From: Ypsolopha sequella
Lineage: Eukaryota; Arthropoda; Insecta; Lepidoptera; Ypsolophidae
Direction of reading: 5' to 3'
Length of the DNA: 64,000 nucleotides
Assembly: GCA_934047225.1 (NCBI GenBank)
Contig: OW203987.1
Location: 31,515,501 to 31,579,500, forward strand
This document shows, piece after piece, positions 10,390-22,043 of the stretch. Every line of letters starts with the position of its first letter. Position 1 is the stretch's first letter. Both the position numbers and the translations under genes were made by a program. Under the pieces are notes generated by a model. It was not told the DNA's origin. It ran no database searches and worked only from the letters and a program-made list of their open reading frames with translations.

Positions 10390-13300
10390 TTGGTGACGGG
10401 TGTGAATCGGACTCGACACCCTAGAGCTGAGGCGAAAACTGCAACTTATAATACACTACCGTCTTCTACTACGGAACATCATAGATAACCGTCTATTCTC
10501 GAGACGGTGAAGCTGTTTGTCCCGGAGCGGGCTCTGCGCTGCGGGTGGTCCCGCGCCGCCCGGCACCGACTGCTAGCCGAGCCGACCGCGCATTACTCGA
10601 ACACTCACCCGGATTGGATATATTCGCTGACCCTATGTATCGTTTTAAATATATAAGTAACTATTTCCTTACTCTTAGTTAATTAAGGTTAAGGCGATAT
10701 GTAAAAAAATAGAGGTGCTTCTTTTTTGTGTATTTCATGAAATACACGAAAAATTTTAATAAATTTCTGGTATATGCATTTTGACTATATAATCTAGGGT
10801 TTTGAAATTGGAAAACATGTTTGGATAAATGTTCCTCGATAGAAATAATTGTTGAAATGAGGTTTTCAAACACACTTTTTCTCCTCGTTTGACGAATAGG
10901 AACCATTATACAGAACTCAATAATATTTTATTAAGTGGGCGTGTTTCAACAATATCTAGAGATTTGATATTTGAAATATTGCAAGCTATTTTAGTTTTTT
11001 ATATAAAAATTATAAAACTAACATTTTTCGCTTTCGCCCTGAATCCGCTCCTCTCGCACTGAGCGTGTTTTCGCTTGGAGTAACAGTGATAAAAATAAAA
11101 TTCGCATAGCCTCTTAAGCTCTACTCTATGATTAATTTAAATTTATATTTTATGTTAGTTTAATTTAAGTGTGTAGGCTACATAAGTTTATATTATTATG
11201 TAGGTACCTAGCAAGTAAGTGTTTTGGACTCCTGTCTTTAAACTTATTTTGTTTATAAATAAATTATTCTATTATGCTATGGTTCTGTCTATGTTACAAA
11301 TTGTAACTTGTAAATTGTAATTGTAACTTACAATCAAGTAAAGATTCTTCAAACCAAACCAAGGCACAGAACCTAAGCCTGATTTCATAACAGCCAAACA
11401 TTAGGTCAGTGTTTGAGTCAAGTGGTATTGTAAGTGCGAGTGAGGAGGCGAAGTGTCGAGGCTCGGCGGGGTCTTGACTCCTCGACCGTGCTTCCGGCGC
11501 GGCGCCTGCGCCTGCGCTCCCCGACCCTTTCCTCCCCCTGGTACCACCGTCTGCCTGTGCCTGCCCACGACAGGCTTCCTTGTAGCTACTCTACTGTAAA
11601 GAAGGCTATATATGGTACAACCACAGAACATAGGTACAACACATATAGTCTAGAAAAAATACATTTTCAGATCGCATTTATTTCTTATCATTGTTAAGAA
11701 AGTTCCAGTTCTTGACCGTATGCTTTGAAATAAAAAGTACAAATGTATTATAATAACATATTAATTGTTGTAATAATAATCATGAAACACTCAAAAGTCA
11801 AATTCAGTGTAGGATATATTTATTTGGAAATTCAGTTATTGTTTTTCATAGATTCATATCCATAGATTCATCTTGTATGGGAATCATTTTGTGAGTTTCG
11901 ATAAACGAATCAGTATGAACCTAATGTTCAGTATGAATTACTTAATTATTTTACATTACTAGCTGTATGAAAGCTACTTGAAGTAGTAACAAGTCCGTTG
12001 ACGTGTTATCAGTAACAGAACTAAAGTGCTAGGTACAGACGCCAGCAGGACAGGCTATTTACTGGCAGTTGCGGCGTCATAGTCAAGTAAAATCGTTAGT
12101 CAGGAGCTAGAACTGCAGTCACCTGTCTGCACAGTTACAGGCACAGACCACCCTACATGTAATCACCGCCGACACTAAGACTGTCGAGGACGAGATTGGT
12201 AATGAGAAGGAAGCCGGTGCGACCAAGTCCAGCGTGTCGACACATGAACGACACAGCAGCTGTGTGCTGCCTCAGTCTTCACTACAGTGGTAATGAGCTG
12301 CCCTTTCACTTTCACTCGTTTCCTGCTTCTTCAAACTGGATATTATTTTAATGAAACTAAATGTGAATGAATGTATACATATATGCTATGCACATACAGT
12401 TACTAAACATAAAGTAATAAACATCTAGGTACGGACGGATAGTCGCACATATAAATTGATACCCTTTCTCTTGTCTCGAGTCTGTGGTTGTCGGCAATTT
12501 TATTATTTATTCTCATTTCGGCTTTCACATCGACTCCTGTCCACTGGTGCAGAGAAAATTTTAATATATTTTTTATAGATAATAAATAACCCTTGCGAAC
12601 AGTTCAGCGGAGCCTGACTAAGTTAATAGATGGTGCTGGAGGTGTCGCTCGGTACTCGGTCCAGGAGACGAGGAGAGAGTGTGACGACCAAGTGACGATG
12701 CGATGTAACCGACTTACGGGGTCTTAATGACGTTTTAATTTATGAATTTGATACAATTATGTAAACCGACTCATCCATCAGTTTCGAAATTAACGGAGCC
12801 ATGAAATCTGGTAACAGCTTGAAATTGCATTTCTTAAATAAATCTTACTGGATTAATGAAAATTATTCTTGAGATATCACTCGTGACGTCTACCTGAAGA
12901 ACACTTATAATAATTAGTAAATGGCCATGCGGACACGAGCTTTGGATACTAAATGAGAGGAAGCGAGATGTGAGGTGCAATGTAAGGAACAATGAACATC
13001 CGACTATTACCTTCACATCTCAAATAAATGGTAATTAATTTTATCTTGAGTTTCAGTTTCCTTACGTAAATACCTCAACTACCTGTATGGACGTACAGTC
13101 GTATTTTTTGTGAGGTATCCAAAGCATTCCCTTATGTCGTTAGTACCTAATTAATCATTATTTAATTTAATATGCATCAGTTATGTGTACCCGAGACAAA
13201 TACTTAATCCTAGCTAAATAAAAATTATATAATCATAGTTATTAATGTAATAATCAACGACATAGATCGAAGGGTGGATACCTCACTTGGTCAACAGACG

Positions 13301-13800
13301 GATACAACAGACAAGATGTTAACAGACCGTAGTAGAGGTAAATATTTTCTGTAATTTTGTGAAAAAATCGTTATTCAATATAAATTATATGTTCAAAGAA
13401 ACGTGTTAGAAATAATTACACACACACACAGTGGTAGAACGAGACAATGCAGGTATGAATCGGTTACTGACAATAATTTAACAAGTAAATAAAATGGTTG
13501 TGTAAAATGGGCGTAACGGCAACGAAACTACATTTTGTAGAATATATTATGTGCAGAATTCATAGACCATTTTTATACTTTTTCGTTTTAAAATCTACTA
13601 CTACAAAACGGGTCATGTAATGATGTAGGGATTGGAACTCACGTGCTGAGGATTCCGTGATAAATAAATTTATACTAAGTAATGCATTTTACAGCTAGTG
13701 CTCCAGCTTACATATTTTCGTGTTTTTTAAATTTTGATGTTTATCCAAATTTGGCAACTCTTCTCTTCTGTTATCTTTGAACAGTTATAGATGAATGTTC
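10390..13800. other. Long stretch without a supported gene
   Basis: GC-rich patches at 10500-10600 and 11440-11570 stand out from AT-rich surroundings but have no credible frame. A piece near 11055-11090 (cactgagcgtgttttcgctt, then ggagtaacag) recurs at about 35925-35960, so it belongs to a dispersed repeat. At 12110-12292 a + frame without ATG stays open for about 60 codons (including VITADTKTVEDEIGNEKEAG) and could be an internal exon, but splice sites are weak. A (CA)n run lies at 13422-13432. Confidence 0.35.
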
Positions 13801-14990
13801 TGTGATAGATGAATTTCTATTACGGCGATATCTACGACCGCCGATTTATCTTACATTTTGTACGACGTATATTTTGGTATAAGCTTTATTGTCTAAAACC
13901 TAATATGGCCGAAATATTAAGATCAAAGAGTGAAATATTAATATCTGGGGGCACGATAGTGCCCCCCGCCAAGACGATCCAAAGGAAACGGGGCACTACG
14001 TACCTTTTCTCGAAGCGTTTCGTCGTATTTTCGAACGTTCATAGCTTCGGTCTAGATAATACTAGAGATACCAAATTCTCAAGATAACATGTAGGAAGCA
14101 GTTTTATTAAACACGATAAGTTTCATTTGTCTAGCTCTTATACTTTGAATGTTATTAATACCTAAAATACGTCGATTTCGTCACTCACTCACTCACTCAC
14201 TGATAATCATCAAAAATCTAGGGTACTTCCTGAAGTCCTAAAAATCTGAAATTTGGTATGCAGGCTAGAACTAGCACGCAAACAACAAAAAAATTAAGAA
14301 ATCTGTAACTTTCACCCTCCAACCCCTCTTAAGGGGGGTCTGGTTCTGTATGAAATAAAAATTTCAATTCCAAACTTCCTGAAGTCCTAGAAAGCCGAAA
14401 TGTTGAATGCAGGCTAAGACTAGCACACAAACAACAAAAAAGTAATTAATCTCTAACTTTCACCCTCCAACCCCTCTAAAGGGGGGTCTGGTTCTGTATT
14501 AAATAAAAGTTTCAGTTCCAAACTTCCTGGAGTTCTAGAAAGCTGAAATTTGGTATGCAGGCTAGGATAAGCACAAAAACGACAAAAAAATTAAAAAATC
14601 TGTAACTTTTAACCTCCAACCCCTCTTTAGGGGGGGTAGTTTTGTATTAAATGAAAATTTCAATTCCAAACTTCCTGAAGTCCTAGAAAGCTGAAATTTT
14701 GTATGCAGGCTAGGACTAGCACAAAAACAACAAGAAAGTTAAGAAATCTCTAACTTTCACCATCCAACCCCTCTTAAGGGGGGTCTGGTTCTGTATTAAA
14801 TAAAAAATTCAATCTCAAGCTTCCTGGAGTCCTAGAAAGCTGAAATTTGGTATGCATGCTAGGATTAGCACACAAACAACAAAAAATAATTAGAAATCTG
14901 TAACTTTCACCCGCCAACCCCACTTATAGCACAGGCGCAAGAAATGTAGCCTGACAAAATAAAAGAAGTAGAGCATCTTACAAAAAGAAA
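13800..14990. mobile_element. Non-coding repetitive element carrying a 148-bp array
   Basis: From about 13940 there is a hairpin-like stretch (gggggcacgatagtgccccc), then a (CACT)n run at 14180-14199, then five 148-bp repeats to 14935. This order of parts is familiar to me from non-autonomous, Helitron-like repeats in Lepidoptera. I cannot see a definite 5' TC or 3' CTRR end, so the class is an inference and the borders are approximate. No transposase or helicase is encoded. Confidence 0.4.
14225..14935. repeat. 148-bp tandem repeat, about 4.8 copies
   Basis: Copies start at about 14225, 14374, 14522, 14670 and 14819 with the phrase acttcctgaagtcctagaaa (variants gg for ga). Each holds gaaatttggtatgcaggcta, a taactttcaccctccaaccc segment, and a ggggggtctggttctgtatt segment. 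Copies differ by several per cent, so the array is older than the minisatellites at 38, 46, 51 or 71 bp. Confidence 0.9.
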
Positions 14991-14994
14991 TGAA

Positions 14995-15399
14995 ATCCCA
15001 TCAAAAACATTTCATGTAAATTATCGCCAAGACACAAGTTCAAAACGCTTTTACTGTTAAAAAGTTATCAGATCTCATGTAGAGCCAAGCCCTTAACTCT
15101 ACAAGGCCTTACTCTACAAGCCTTAACTCTACGAATCCTACATCTTGATCAAAAGTATGGCTTGGCCGTTACGCGGCCGCCAAACAGACACTCCCATTTT
15201 ATGTCATACAATAGTGCCATGAAACGGCCAACCCATACTTTATGATCAAGATGTAGGATTTGTAGAGTTAAGGCTTGTAGAGTTAGGCCTTGTAGAGTTA
15301 AGGGCTTGGCTCTACATGAGATCTAATAACTTTTTAACAGTAAAAGCGTTTTGAGCTTGTGTCTTGGCGATAGTTTACATGAAATGTTTTTGATGGGAT
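14995..15399. mobile_element. Foldback element, 405 bp, near-perfect 176-bp arms
   Basis: The left arm (14995-15170) starts atcccatcaaaaacatttca. The right arm (15222-15399) is its reverse complement ending tgaaatgtttttgatgggat. Only scattered differences separate the arms over about 176 bases; the loop is about 51 bases. Inside each arm are short repeats of the form ttaactctacaag. There is no open reading frame, so it would depend on a transposase elsewhere. Target-site duplication is unclear. In RNA it would form a long duplex. Confidence 0.9.
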
Positions 15400-16105
15400 A
15401 TATATATTTTAATTTTATTATCATAATTTGACGGTATAAGATGAGTTTGAAAAAAGACAAAATGGGTAGAACTGGTAGCGAAAGAGTGAACTGCACTGAT
15501 ATATGTAATACCAATGGTTTATATTTGGTAAATCTAAATGTTCTTAATTAATATAACATCATTAAAACTCGCGTGAGCTGACATATTAAATTGTAATAAA
15601 ATGCGGCTATAACACTCACGTGTGATTGTTGTTGACTATATATATGAATTGGCATGTATTCAACAACAATCACACGTAAATGTTAAAGTCGCATGTAATA
15701 ATAATTACCTAAGTTGTTCCCCGAATATTTAGCTACAAAACAGTGAAAACCCCATCTACATACGTTAAATAGTTGTTACGTGAATTGTGAACATACAGAC
15801 AGACAAAAAGATCTAATATGTATTTGTTTTTATTATACCTATCTATACTTATGGGTCCAAAGAGGCTCCAAAGAATCTACAAAACTTAAAAAAACAAACT
15901 CAACTAAGGACGATAGTATTTCGTGGAACTGTAACATAATAATTTTTATATTTTTTTTATTACTAATATAGTAAATTTGAAGAATTAATGTATATCGGTA
16001 TTGTGCTATTTTTTTAAGACTACTTCTGTAGCTGTATACAAGGAATGCTAAATATTTTACAATTTCTTGACGTGTAATCTAAATAATTATGAATAAAAAT
16101 GTCTT
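15400..16105. other. AT-rich spacer with a small imperfect palindrome
   Basis: The palindrome at 15599-15708 is listed separately. The remainder is AT-rich with no credible coding frame. The short frames at 15323-15514 (minus) and 15780-15971 (plus) have no recognisable domain. Confidence 0.4.
15599..15708. mobile_element. Small foldback / MITE-like palindrome
   Basis: Arms of about 37 bases (left aaatgcggctataacactca followed by cgtgtgattgttgttga; right the inverted equivalent ending gtcgcatgtaat) are about 80 per cent alike. The innermost 16 bases, gtgtgattgttgttga and its complement, match exactly. A short AT-rich loop lies between. It is probably a decayed MITE or an isolated palindrome. 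Confidence 0.55.
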
Positions 16106-16185
16106 ATGTCTAATGTCTTATGTCCCGCAGGGCTCTATATTGGCGCTTTATTATGTTTATTATATAAAACTACAAGACGTACATT
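16106..16185 (+). pseudogene. Possible short reverse transcriptase remnant
   Basis: The + frame reads YVPQGSILALYYVYYIKLQD. This matches the LINE RT signature VPQGSILGPLLF-x-I-Y-I-N-D with loss of one residue after SIL. Nothing flanking it extends the similarity: the following YADD block is not found. It is either a very old LINE relic or a chance match; the seven-residue VPQGSIL core favours the former. Confidence 0.35.
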
Positions 16186-17321
16186 TTTTAGTTGTATTGT
16201 TTTTTTTTCACGTTATATTGAACGTTCAATACGTGTATGTTATAATACATGTACATATATTACAACAATGAAAGATTCGATTGACACTACAATATTCATC
16301 TTGACTATACTTTTGTTATGTTCTGTTCCTAACCCGCCCTATACAGGTTGGTTAGGTGTAGTGTGAGGACTACTCTAGGCATAGCAAAACTAGGGGTTCG
16401 ATGTCTGTAGGTAACTCTGAGTGAAAACTTTGAAGTATCCACAATGGGTACTTATTGAAGTATCCACAATGGGTACTTATTCATAATTCTAGTGTAACTG
16501 TTAGCGTTCTTGCAAAAGGAAATATTTGTAATGTACCGTTGTCTGTCACCATCTTACGTAAACAGTTAGCCGGCTATTGAAGGCTTTAGGAACGGCAGTC
16601 GACCACTGGGCGGCGGTTGGTGGCGGCGGCGGTGCAAGGAAGTGGTGCCCTTGTTTCAGGTGCTACTGTCGAGGAACAATGGACAGGCGGAGCTGACTGT
16701 ACCGCCATGTCCGGTGTTAGATCACACCACGACCGCTCTCTAACTATAAAACAGCTGGTAGTCCGACGGAGGTACCCACACCCACAACATCCAGAACCCA
16801 AGCCCTGATACTCAATACAAGCAAATCGATTTAATTACCAACTACACGAGCACCGGCCTATCCGTTTGGGTGTGTGAGTGTGCGCGTGTGAGAGAGAGAG
16901 GGTGTGTGTGGGTGTGCTGGCAGCCATATAGTGCGTTCAGTCGTACTTCTTATGTCAAATATGTCAACCCCTGATTCTTGCTTTCGCTCTAACTACATAG
17001 GTTTGGCTTCGTATTGCATAATTTCTGACGTCGCGGAGCCATGGTTATTATTTTAAAACATTAAGATATTTGAAAACTTTAGATTTAATTTTATTATTTT
17101 AAAACTAATCCACAAATAAAAAAAGTAGTCCGGTAAGACTTTATTGCCATTTTATAGGTATTTATTTTGTCAATAAAAAGTGGCAGTTATCGATCTAAAT
17201 TTTGAGTTCCAGCGGACAAAAAAAATTTGAAGGTATAAATCGCAATTTTTTTTGCCGATATTCAGACTGCTTTTTTAAATTCTGCCCTGTTAAGACTTTA
17301 GTAAGTATTCTTAACCAGCTA
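16186..17321. other. Spacer with microsatellite and GC-rich patch
   Basis: A 25-bp phrase ending tccacaatgggtacttatt is duplicated at about 16432-16481. The 16590-16800 patch is GC-rich with overlapping frames on both strands; the + frame (16617-16808) contains GALVSGATVEEQWTGG and is open for 63 codons, but I do not recognise it. A GT/GA microsatellite lies at about 16868-16917. From 17040 the sequence is AT-rich. Confidence 0.35.
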
Positions 17322-17492
17322 TTAAAGCAGATTCTGAAGGCTTTAATTTTGGTTTTAGTACTGCCAAAGCATAAAATTTTCCAAAGTAATTTAGTTTCTC
17401 TGCTGAATAATTTTAAGGACTATTTTGCAATGAAGAAAATTAAGTTTTGACAGCACTAAAACTAAAATTAAAGCCTTCAGAATCGGCTTTAT
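17322..17492. mobile_element. MITE copy 1 (about 170 bp, terminal inverted repeats)
   Basis: The left end aaagcagattctgaaggctt and right end aagccttcagaatcggcttt are inverted copies that extend about 45 bases inward through tttagttttagt-type sequence. The central part contains ccaaagtaatttag. The same element sits at 27239-27402, where it interrupts a LINE, so it is a genuine mobile unit and not a chance palindrome. It has no coding capacity. Confidence 0.8.
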
Positions 17493-18237
17493 AGTACCTA
17501 TATTTTTAAAGGATCAGGATTTTATTCTGACGAAACAACATGCCTAAAAATTGCATTTTTTAGAGCGAGACGCAGAGTCAGGGGCTGAAAAGGTCTTAAA
17601 CGGACGGGGGAGGTGAATGTATCTTCTATGAGTGCGGTCATCAGATCACAATAAACTAAAGTCTGGCTAGCGAAAGCTAAACCCAGTAATTTTATAGCGG
17701 CAACACTGACGAAAATGTCATCATGGCGTTTGTTAATGTATTAATTTCATTCCTAGATCATAAGTAAAACTGTGAACAGTTGCTGTTCGACAGATTTTAT
17801 TTACTATGATTAGTAAACAGAAATAAAAAAGAAGATTTTTTTACATGTTGCAATGAAATTCATAGGTTAGTAATAGCTTACCTATGTTGATAATTTTATC
17901 TGCTTTATTAAAATGTAAGATAAACTATGTCATGTTCATATCAAAAATTACCAAGTAATCACTATAATATACTTGATTGTGGATTAATATAATAATATTC
18001 TACCTAACAATACACCTGGTTCACATAAATATATTATTTTTATTATTTTACAGGAAAGACAACATAACTTCAGAGGAATTATTCATATTGAAGAGAAATA
18101 ATAAATAAAAAGATGGAATTATGGATCAGATTTAGAGTTTCATTATAAATAATAGAAGTTCAGATGTATATATAGGAGTTGAATATCTGGAATTACACTT
18201 TGATTATAGCGAATAATAAATTATATATATTTTCGTC
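17493..18237. other. AT-rich spacer left of LINE-A copy 1
   Basis: No gene seen. Sequence immediately before 18238 (frequent aataaataa and tatatata) has no similarity to the LINE upstream coding region present at 27.5-28.2 kb, so it is target DNA. Confidence 0.4.
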
Positions 18238-20140
18238 CAGTTGCTTCACTGTGAACAATATGGATTCACTAGAGGGAGGTCAACCACAGATGCGGGAGTT
18301 GCTTTAGTTAAGCACATTTTTGATGCTTGGGAAGCAAAGCAGGATGCATTTGGTGTATTTTGTGACCTCTCGAAAGCCTTCGATTGCGTTAATCACGAAA
18401 CACTCTTATGTAAATTAGATCACTACAGAGTGAGGGGCAAATCTTTGGCGTTAATGAAGTCGTATCTTAGTGATCGTATTCAAAAGGTAGGCATTAATGG
18501 GGTAAAACCATGTGGAGCATTAGTTAAAATGGGTGTCCCGTAGGGTTCCATATTGGGGCCCTTATTGTTTTTGATTTACATAAACGACCTTCCTTATTTA
18601 GCTAAAGACTTATCTGAGATAGTGCTATTCGCAGACGACACGTCACTTATTTTTAAAGTTAATAGACGTAAAGATATCCTTGACGACGCGAATACAACTT
18701 TATCACTGGTGCTTGATTGGTTTACTGTAAATAATTTAGTTTTAAACGCAAAAAAGACAAAATGTATAAAATTCACGTTACCAAATGTAATTCAAGTGGA
18801 TAGTAATTTGCTTTTGCAGGGGTCCAAGCTGGAGTTAGTTAACGAAACTAAGTTTTTGGGCATTACGGTAGACTCTCGTCTTCAGTGGGGTCCCCACATA
18901 GAAGCCCTATGTGGTAGACTTAGTTCGGCCGCATACGCTGTTAGACGCATAAGGCAAATTACTGATGTAGATACTGCTAGACTAGTCTATTTTAGTTACT
19001 TTCACAGCATTATGTCATACGGCATGCTGTTATGGGGTAGAGCCGCGGATACAGACGCAGTCTTTGTTTTGCAGAAGAGAGCAATTCGGGCTATTTATAA
19101 TATGAAGCACCGGGATTCATTAAGAGAAAAGTTCAAAGAAATTAATATATTAACTGTTCCTTGTGAATATATTTACCAAGTCCTTAGATATGTCAGAAAA
19201 AATGTTGAGTCTCTCCCAAGGCTTGGTGAGCAACATTGTAAGGAAACCAGAAATAAGTATAAACTGGCTTTTCCAAAAATCAGACTCGCCAATGTGAGTA
19301 CCTCTTTCGTAGGACATGGTATAAGATTTTACAATAAACTTCCAAAAGAGGTCCTTACTTTGTCAGAGAATAAGTTTAAACAGTATATTAAGCAGGGCCT
19401 ACTGAAAAAGGCATATTATAAAATAAATGAATATTTGGATGATGGTGAAGCATGGTGTTATAGTGATACTGATTTTAAAGATAGTAGGTAATAATTTAAT
19501 TAATTAATATAATTTCCTAACTTTTGATTCCTCTTAATTAATTACAGACTGTAAAAGGAAATAGACTATATGAGACAGGTAGGCAAATATATATACGAGT
19601 ATGTTTTTATTTTTTCATTAACCTGAATTCCTGCTGTCTTGTATTTTCTTATCCCTTGGTTAAAGTAGATATAAGTGATTTGATGTATAGTATAAGTCTA
19701 TGTTAAAAAAAAAGACATGATCTTGCCAAGTTTCTTGCCCGTTCTTCTTAGCAAGACTAATCGAATGGGCGGAGGTAGGCATGTATTTATATATGTAACC
19801 TATTACTATGTAGTATATAGGATGAGATTTGGTCGGCCGCCTGGATTCGTGCTGGGGGCTCGGTTGGTGATCATTGAACCTTGTTTCTGGTCCCTGGCCG
19901 GGTCTCCGGTATGGGTTCGGGCGGTTGATTGGATTTCACCTTGTATAATAATATTTTACCTATAATTTTAATCGTATATACATATATTGCTACATAAATT
20001 AAATAAACATTTAATCTTAGTAGTTCATTTACATTTATTATTTTATTACATATACTTTTATAAGATTAAAAATTGACTTGTGAAACGTGTATTATATATA
20101 CCTACTTTGCAAAATAAACTTTTTGAATTTTGTTTTTTTT
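18238..20140 (+). mobile_element. LINE-A copy 1: 5'-truncated Jockey-like non-LTR retrotransposon
   Basis: The element begins abruptly inside the RT domain and runs through the end of the RT frame (19491) into a 3' UTR of about 640 bases, ending near 20140 in an A/T-rich tail after aataaac. The 3' UTR is recognisable from a GC-rich block around 19820-19930 (ggtcggccgcctgg, ggccgggtctccgg). This block recurs inverted at 26.45-26.58 kb and 50.34-50.45 kb, which defines the family. 5' truncation is normal for target-primed reverse transcription. I could not identify a clear target-site duplication. Confidence 0.85.
18241..19491 (+). pseudogene. LINE-A reverse transcriptase, C-terminal two thirds, one in-frame stop
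   Basis: Two frames in the same phase (18241-18540 and 18544-19491) are separated only by TAG at 18541-18543. They contain the RT blocks in order: LLHCEQYGFTRGRSTTDA; CDLSKAFDCVNH with the first catalytic Asp; MGVP then stop where Gln is expected, then GSILGPLLFLIYINDLP; LFADDTSLIF with the catalytic FADD; and NETKFLGITVDSRLQWGPHI. After the palm comes a C-terminal region with YFHSIMSYGMLLWGR and VLQKRAIRAIYNM. No endonuclease or ORF1 is present. Apart from the stop the frame is intact over 415 codons, so the insertion is young. The same stop occurs in copy 2. Confidence 0.85.
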
Positions 20141-20569
20141 TTTAATTAAAACCAGCGACAGCGACATCCTGAGGACATTTTCTGGTAAATTTGACAATCC
20201 TATGTTGAAGCATTGGATTGTCAAACTTTGCTTACCAAATAAAAAATAATAATTAATTTAATTTAGTATAATAATTATAAATAATCTTATCTTACAATTT
20301 TTTTATTTTTCATTTGGTTTTTGTTATTTAAAATGTGTATTTTCAAGGTATTTTCATGTGTTTTTACAATGGGTCTTCGTAACCTCAATAAAGAACTATT
20401 TTATTTATTATTGTTATTTATTTAATGTTGTTTTGTTTCGAGTAATCCTATCATATCATCACAAAAAAATCAATAATACAAAAACTATCAGTACCTAGTA
20501 CTAATACATACTATAGTTCATAAATTGGCTTTATGGATTTATTTTCTTTCATATACCAAGTAAACACAG
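20141..20569. other. AT-rich sequence, probable LINE 3'-end debris, then LTR-element target site
   Basis: A short hairpin (gacaatcc near 20192 pairing with ggattgtc near 20215) and the phrase aacctcaataaagaactatt followed by ttatttatt look like a poly(A)-signal region of another old retroelement. The last four bases before the LTR, acag at 20566-20569, are repeated after the LTR element. Confidence 0.45.
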
Positions 20570-22043
20570 TGTCAGATAGCACGACCGGCGGGTACCCGGT
20601 CTTTCCACCAGTCGTACTACTGAACAAAATAAAATTAAAAAGTGACCTAATTGTAACCTACAGTTGGAAAAAGGTTCTGAAGAAAACTTCGTGGTACTTT
20701 ACAATTAAGTGTATTTAACTTTATCACAAAATTGTCCAATTTCACAAGTTAAAAAGGTGTTACGGAAAATATTACTTAGTTACAAACTTTTGGCCAAGAC
20801 CTTCATTTGGCATATATTCTGCCAAGACATTACTAAAACCTTTAGAACCTCTAAATAGTTGTGTCAGGTACCGCCTTAACATCAGATAGTAATATTACAT
20901 TGGAATTAGTTTTGCCAAGACATAAATAAAACATTTAAGTGAATAACTAGATGGGTTAGTTACCGCCTTAACCACAGGTAACTAAATTACATGGAATCTT
21001 GTGAAATTACATTTTAAAAAAACTTTAAGAGTAACAAAACTTGAAAACAAACAAGGGAAAATAATTTCCAAATAAAATCTAGCTCAGTGGAGCCGTAGAT
21101 CCAACTAACAATACATATTTGTCGATCATTCTCTTTAAACCAAATCGTCTGGTACACCATTCAGTTTTACCAGGAAAAATTACTGAACTATTAATTCTAC
21201 CTTTTAGGTTATTCAGTGAAACAGGAAGAAGAATTTACTCTTGGTTAACAATAAGACATATAACTAAGTGTCCTGAAAACATTCCGTCCAAGGCACCGTT
21301 ATTATGTGAGGTTAAAAATAAAAATTTCAAAACATACTTGAATTCGCCAACATTTTCAACAAGAAATGGCACGCCGACCGCACCCCACCTCAAGGTCAAC
21401 GATCTCCGTCCTCGCAGACAAAGGAACTGCTTGACTGTGAACACCACGCGGCGGTCATTTCCCAGCCAGCTGGATAAAATCACCAAAGAAGTAAAACAGC
21501 AAAAACTCGAACTTGTAACTTGAACTTCAAACTTGAACTTGAAAACCCTGGAATTAGAAGAGAATAGACAATATTAAAACCTTTACCACACGGAACGATG
21601 AGAACAAAATTCCGGTGTCTCAAAAATACAAAGAAAGCAATACGTACCATGATCCGACAATAGGTCAGATCTCCCACCAACCCGGCCAAAAAAAATCCTT
21701 TTTAAACCATCAATAAATATTTTCCTGAAATACAAAAACAATATTATAGAACTATTCCACACAAGATATACACACCAAATTTAACACGAAACCCACCTAT
21801 TTTATTAAAGACACAACTCCTGTTGGCAGATCCGCCATTATCAAAAAATGATGATACACACAACACGAGTCGACAGTAAAAAACCTGGCCGACAAATGCC
21901 CGAGAAACAACCTCGGAAATCGCAACAGACAAGCGAGCGAACTTCAAGTCTAGAAAAGAGGGTAAACCGCAATTTACCGTCAAGCAAAACAACGACGCGA
22001 AAACTTTGTGATAACGGCACCTTACAAAATTTGTTATGCTACA
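20570..22043 (+). repeat. 5' LTR, 1,474 bp
   Basis: It starts TGTCAGATAGCACGACC and ends TATGCTACA. A GC hairpin (accggcgggtacccggt) is present near the left edge. A 134-codon frame (21119-21523) lies in it, but it contains no ATG and is equally present in the other LTR. An antisense frame overlaps it and likewise lacks an ATG at its start. I read neither as a gene. Confidence 0.85.

Noticed and set aside
21119..21523. 134-codon frame in the LTR, present in both LTRs
   Set aside because: It contains no ATG. Several of the few differences between LTRs change residues in it (P/R, Y/F), so there is no sign of constraint. The antisense frame also lacks an ATG start.
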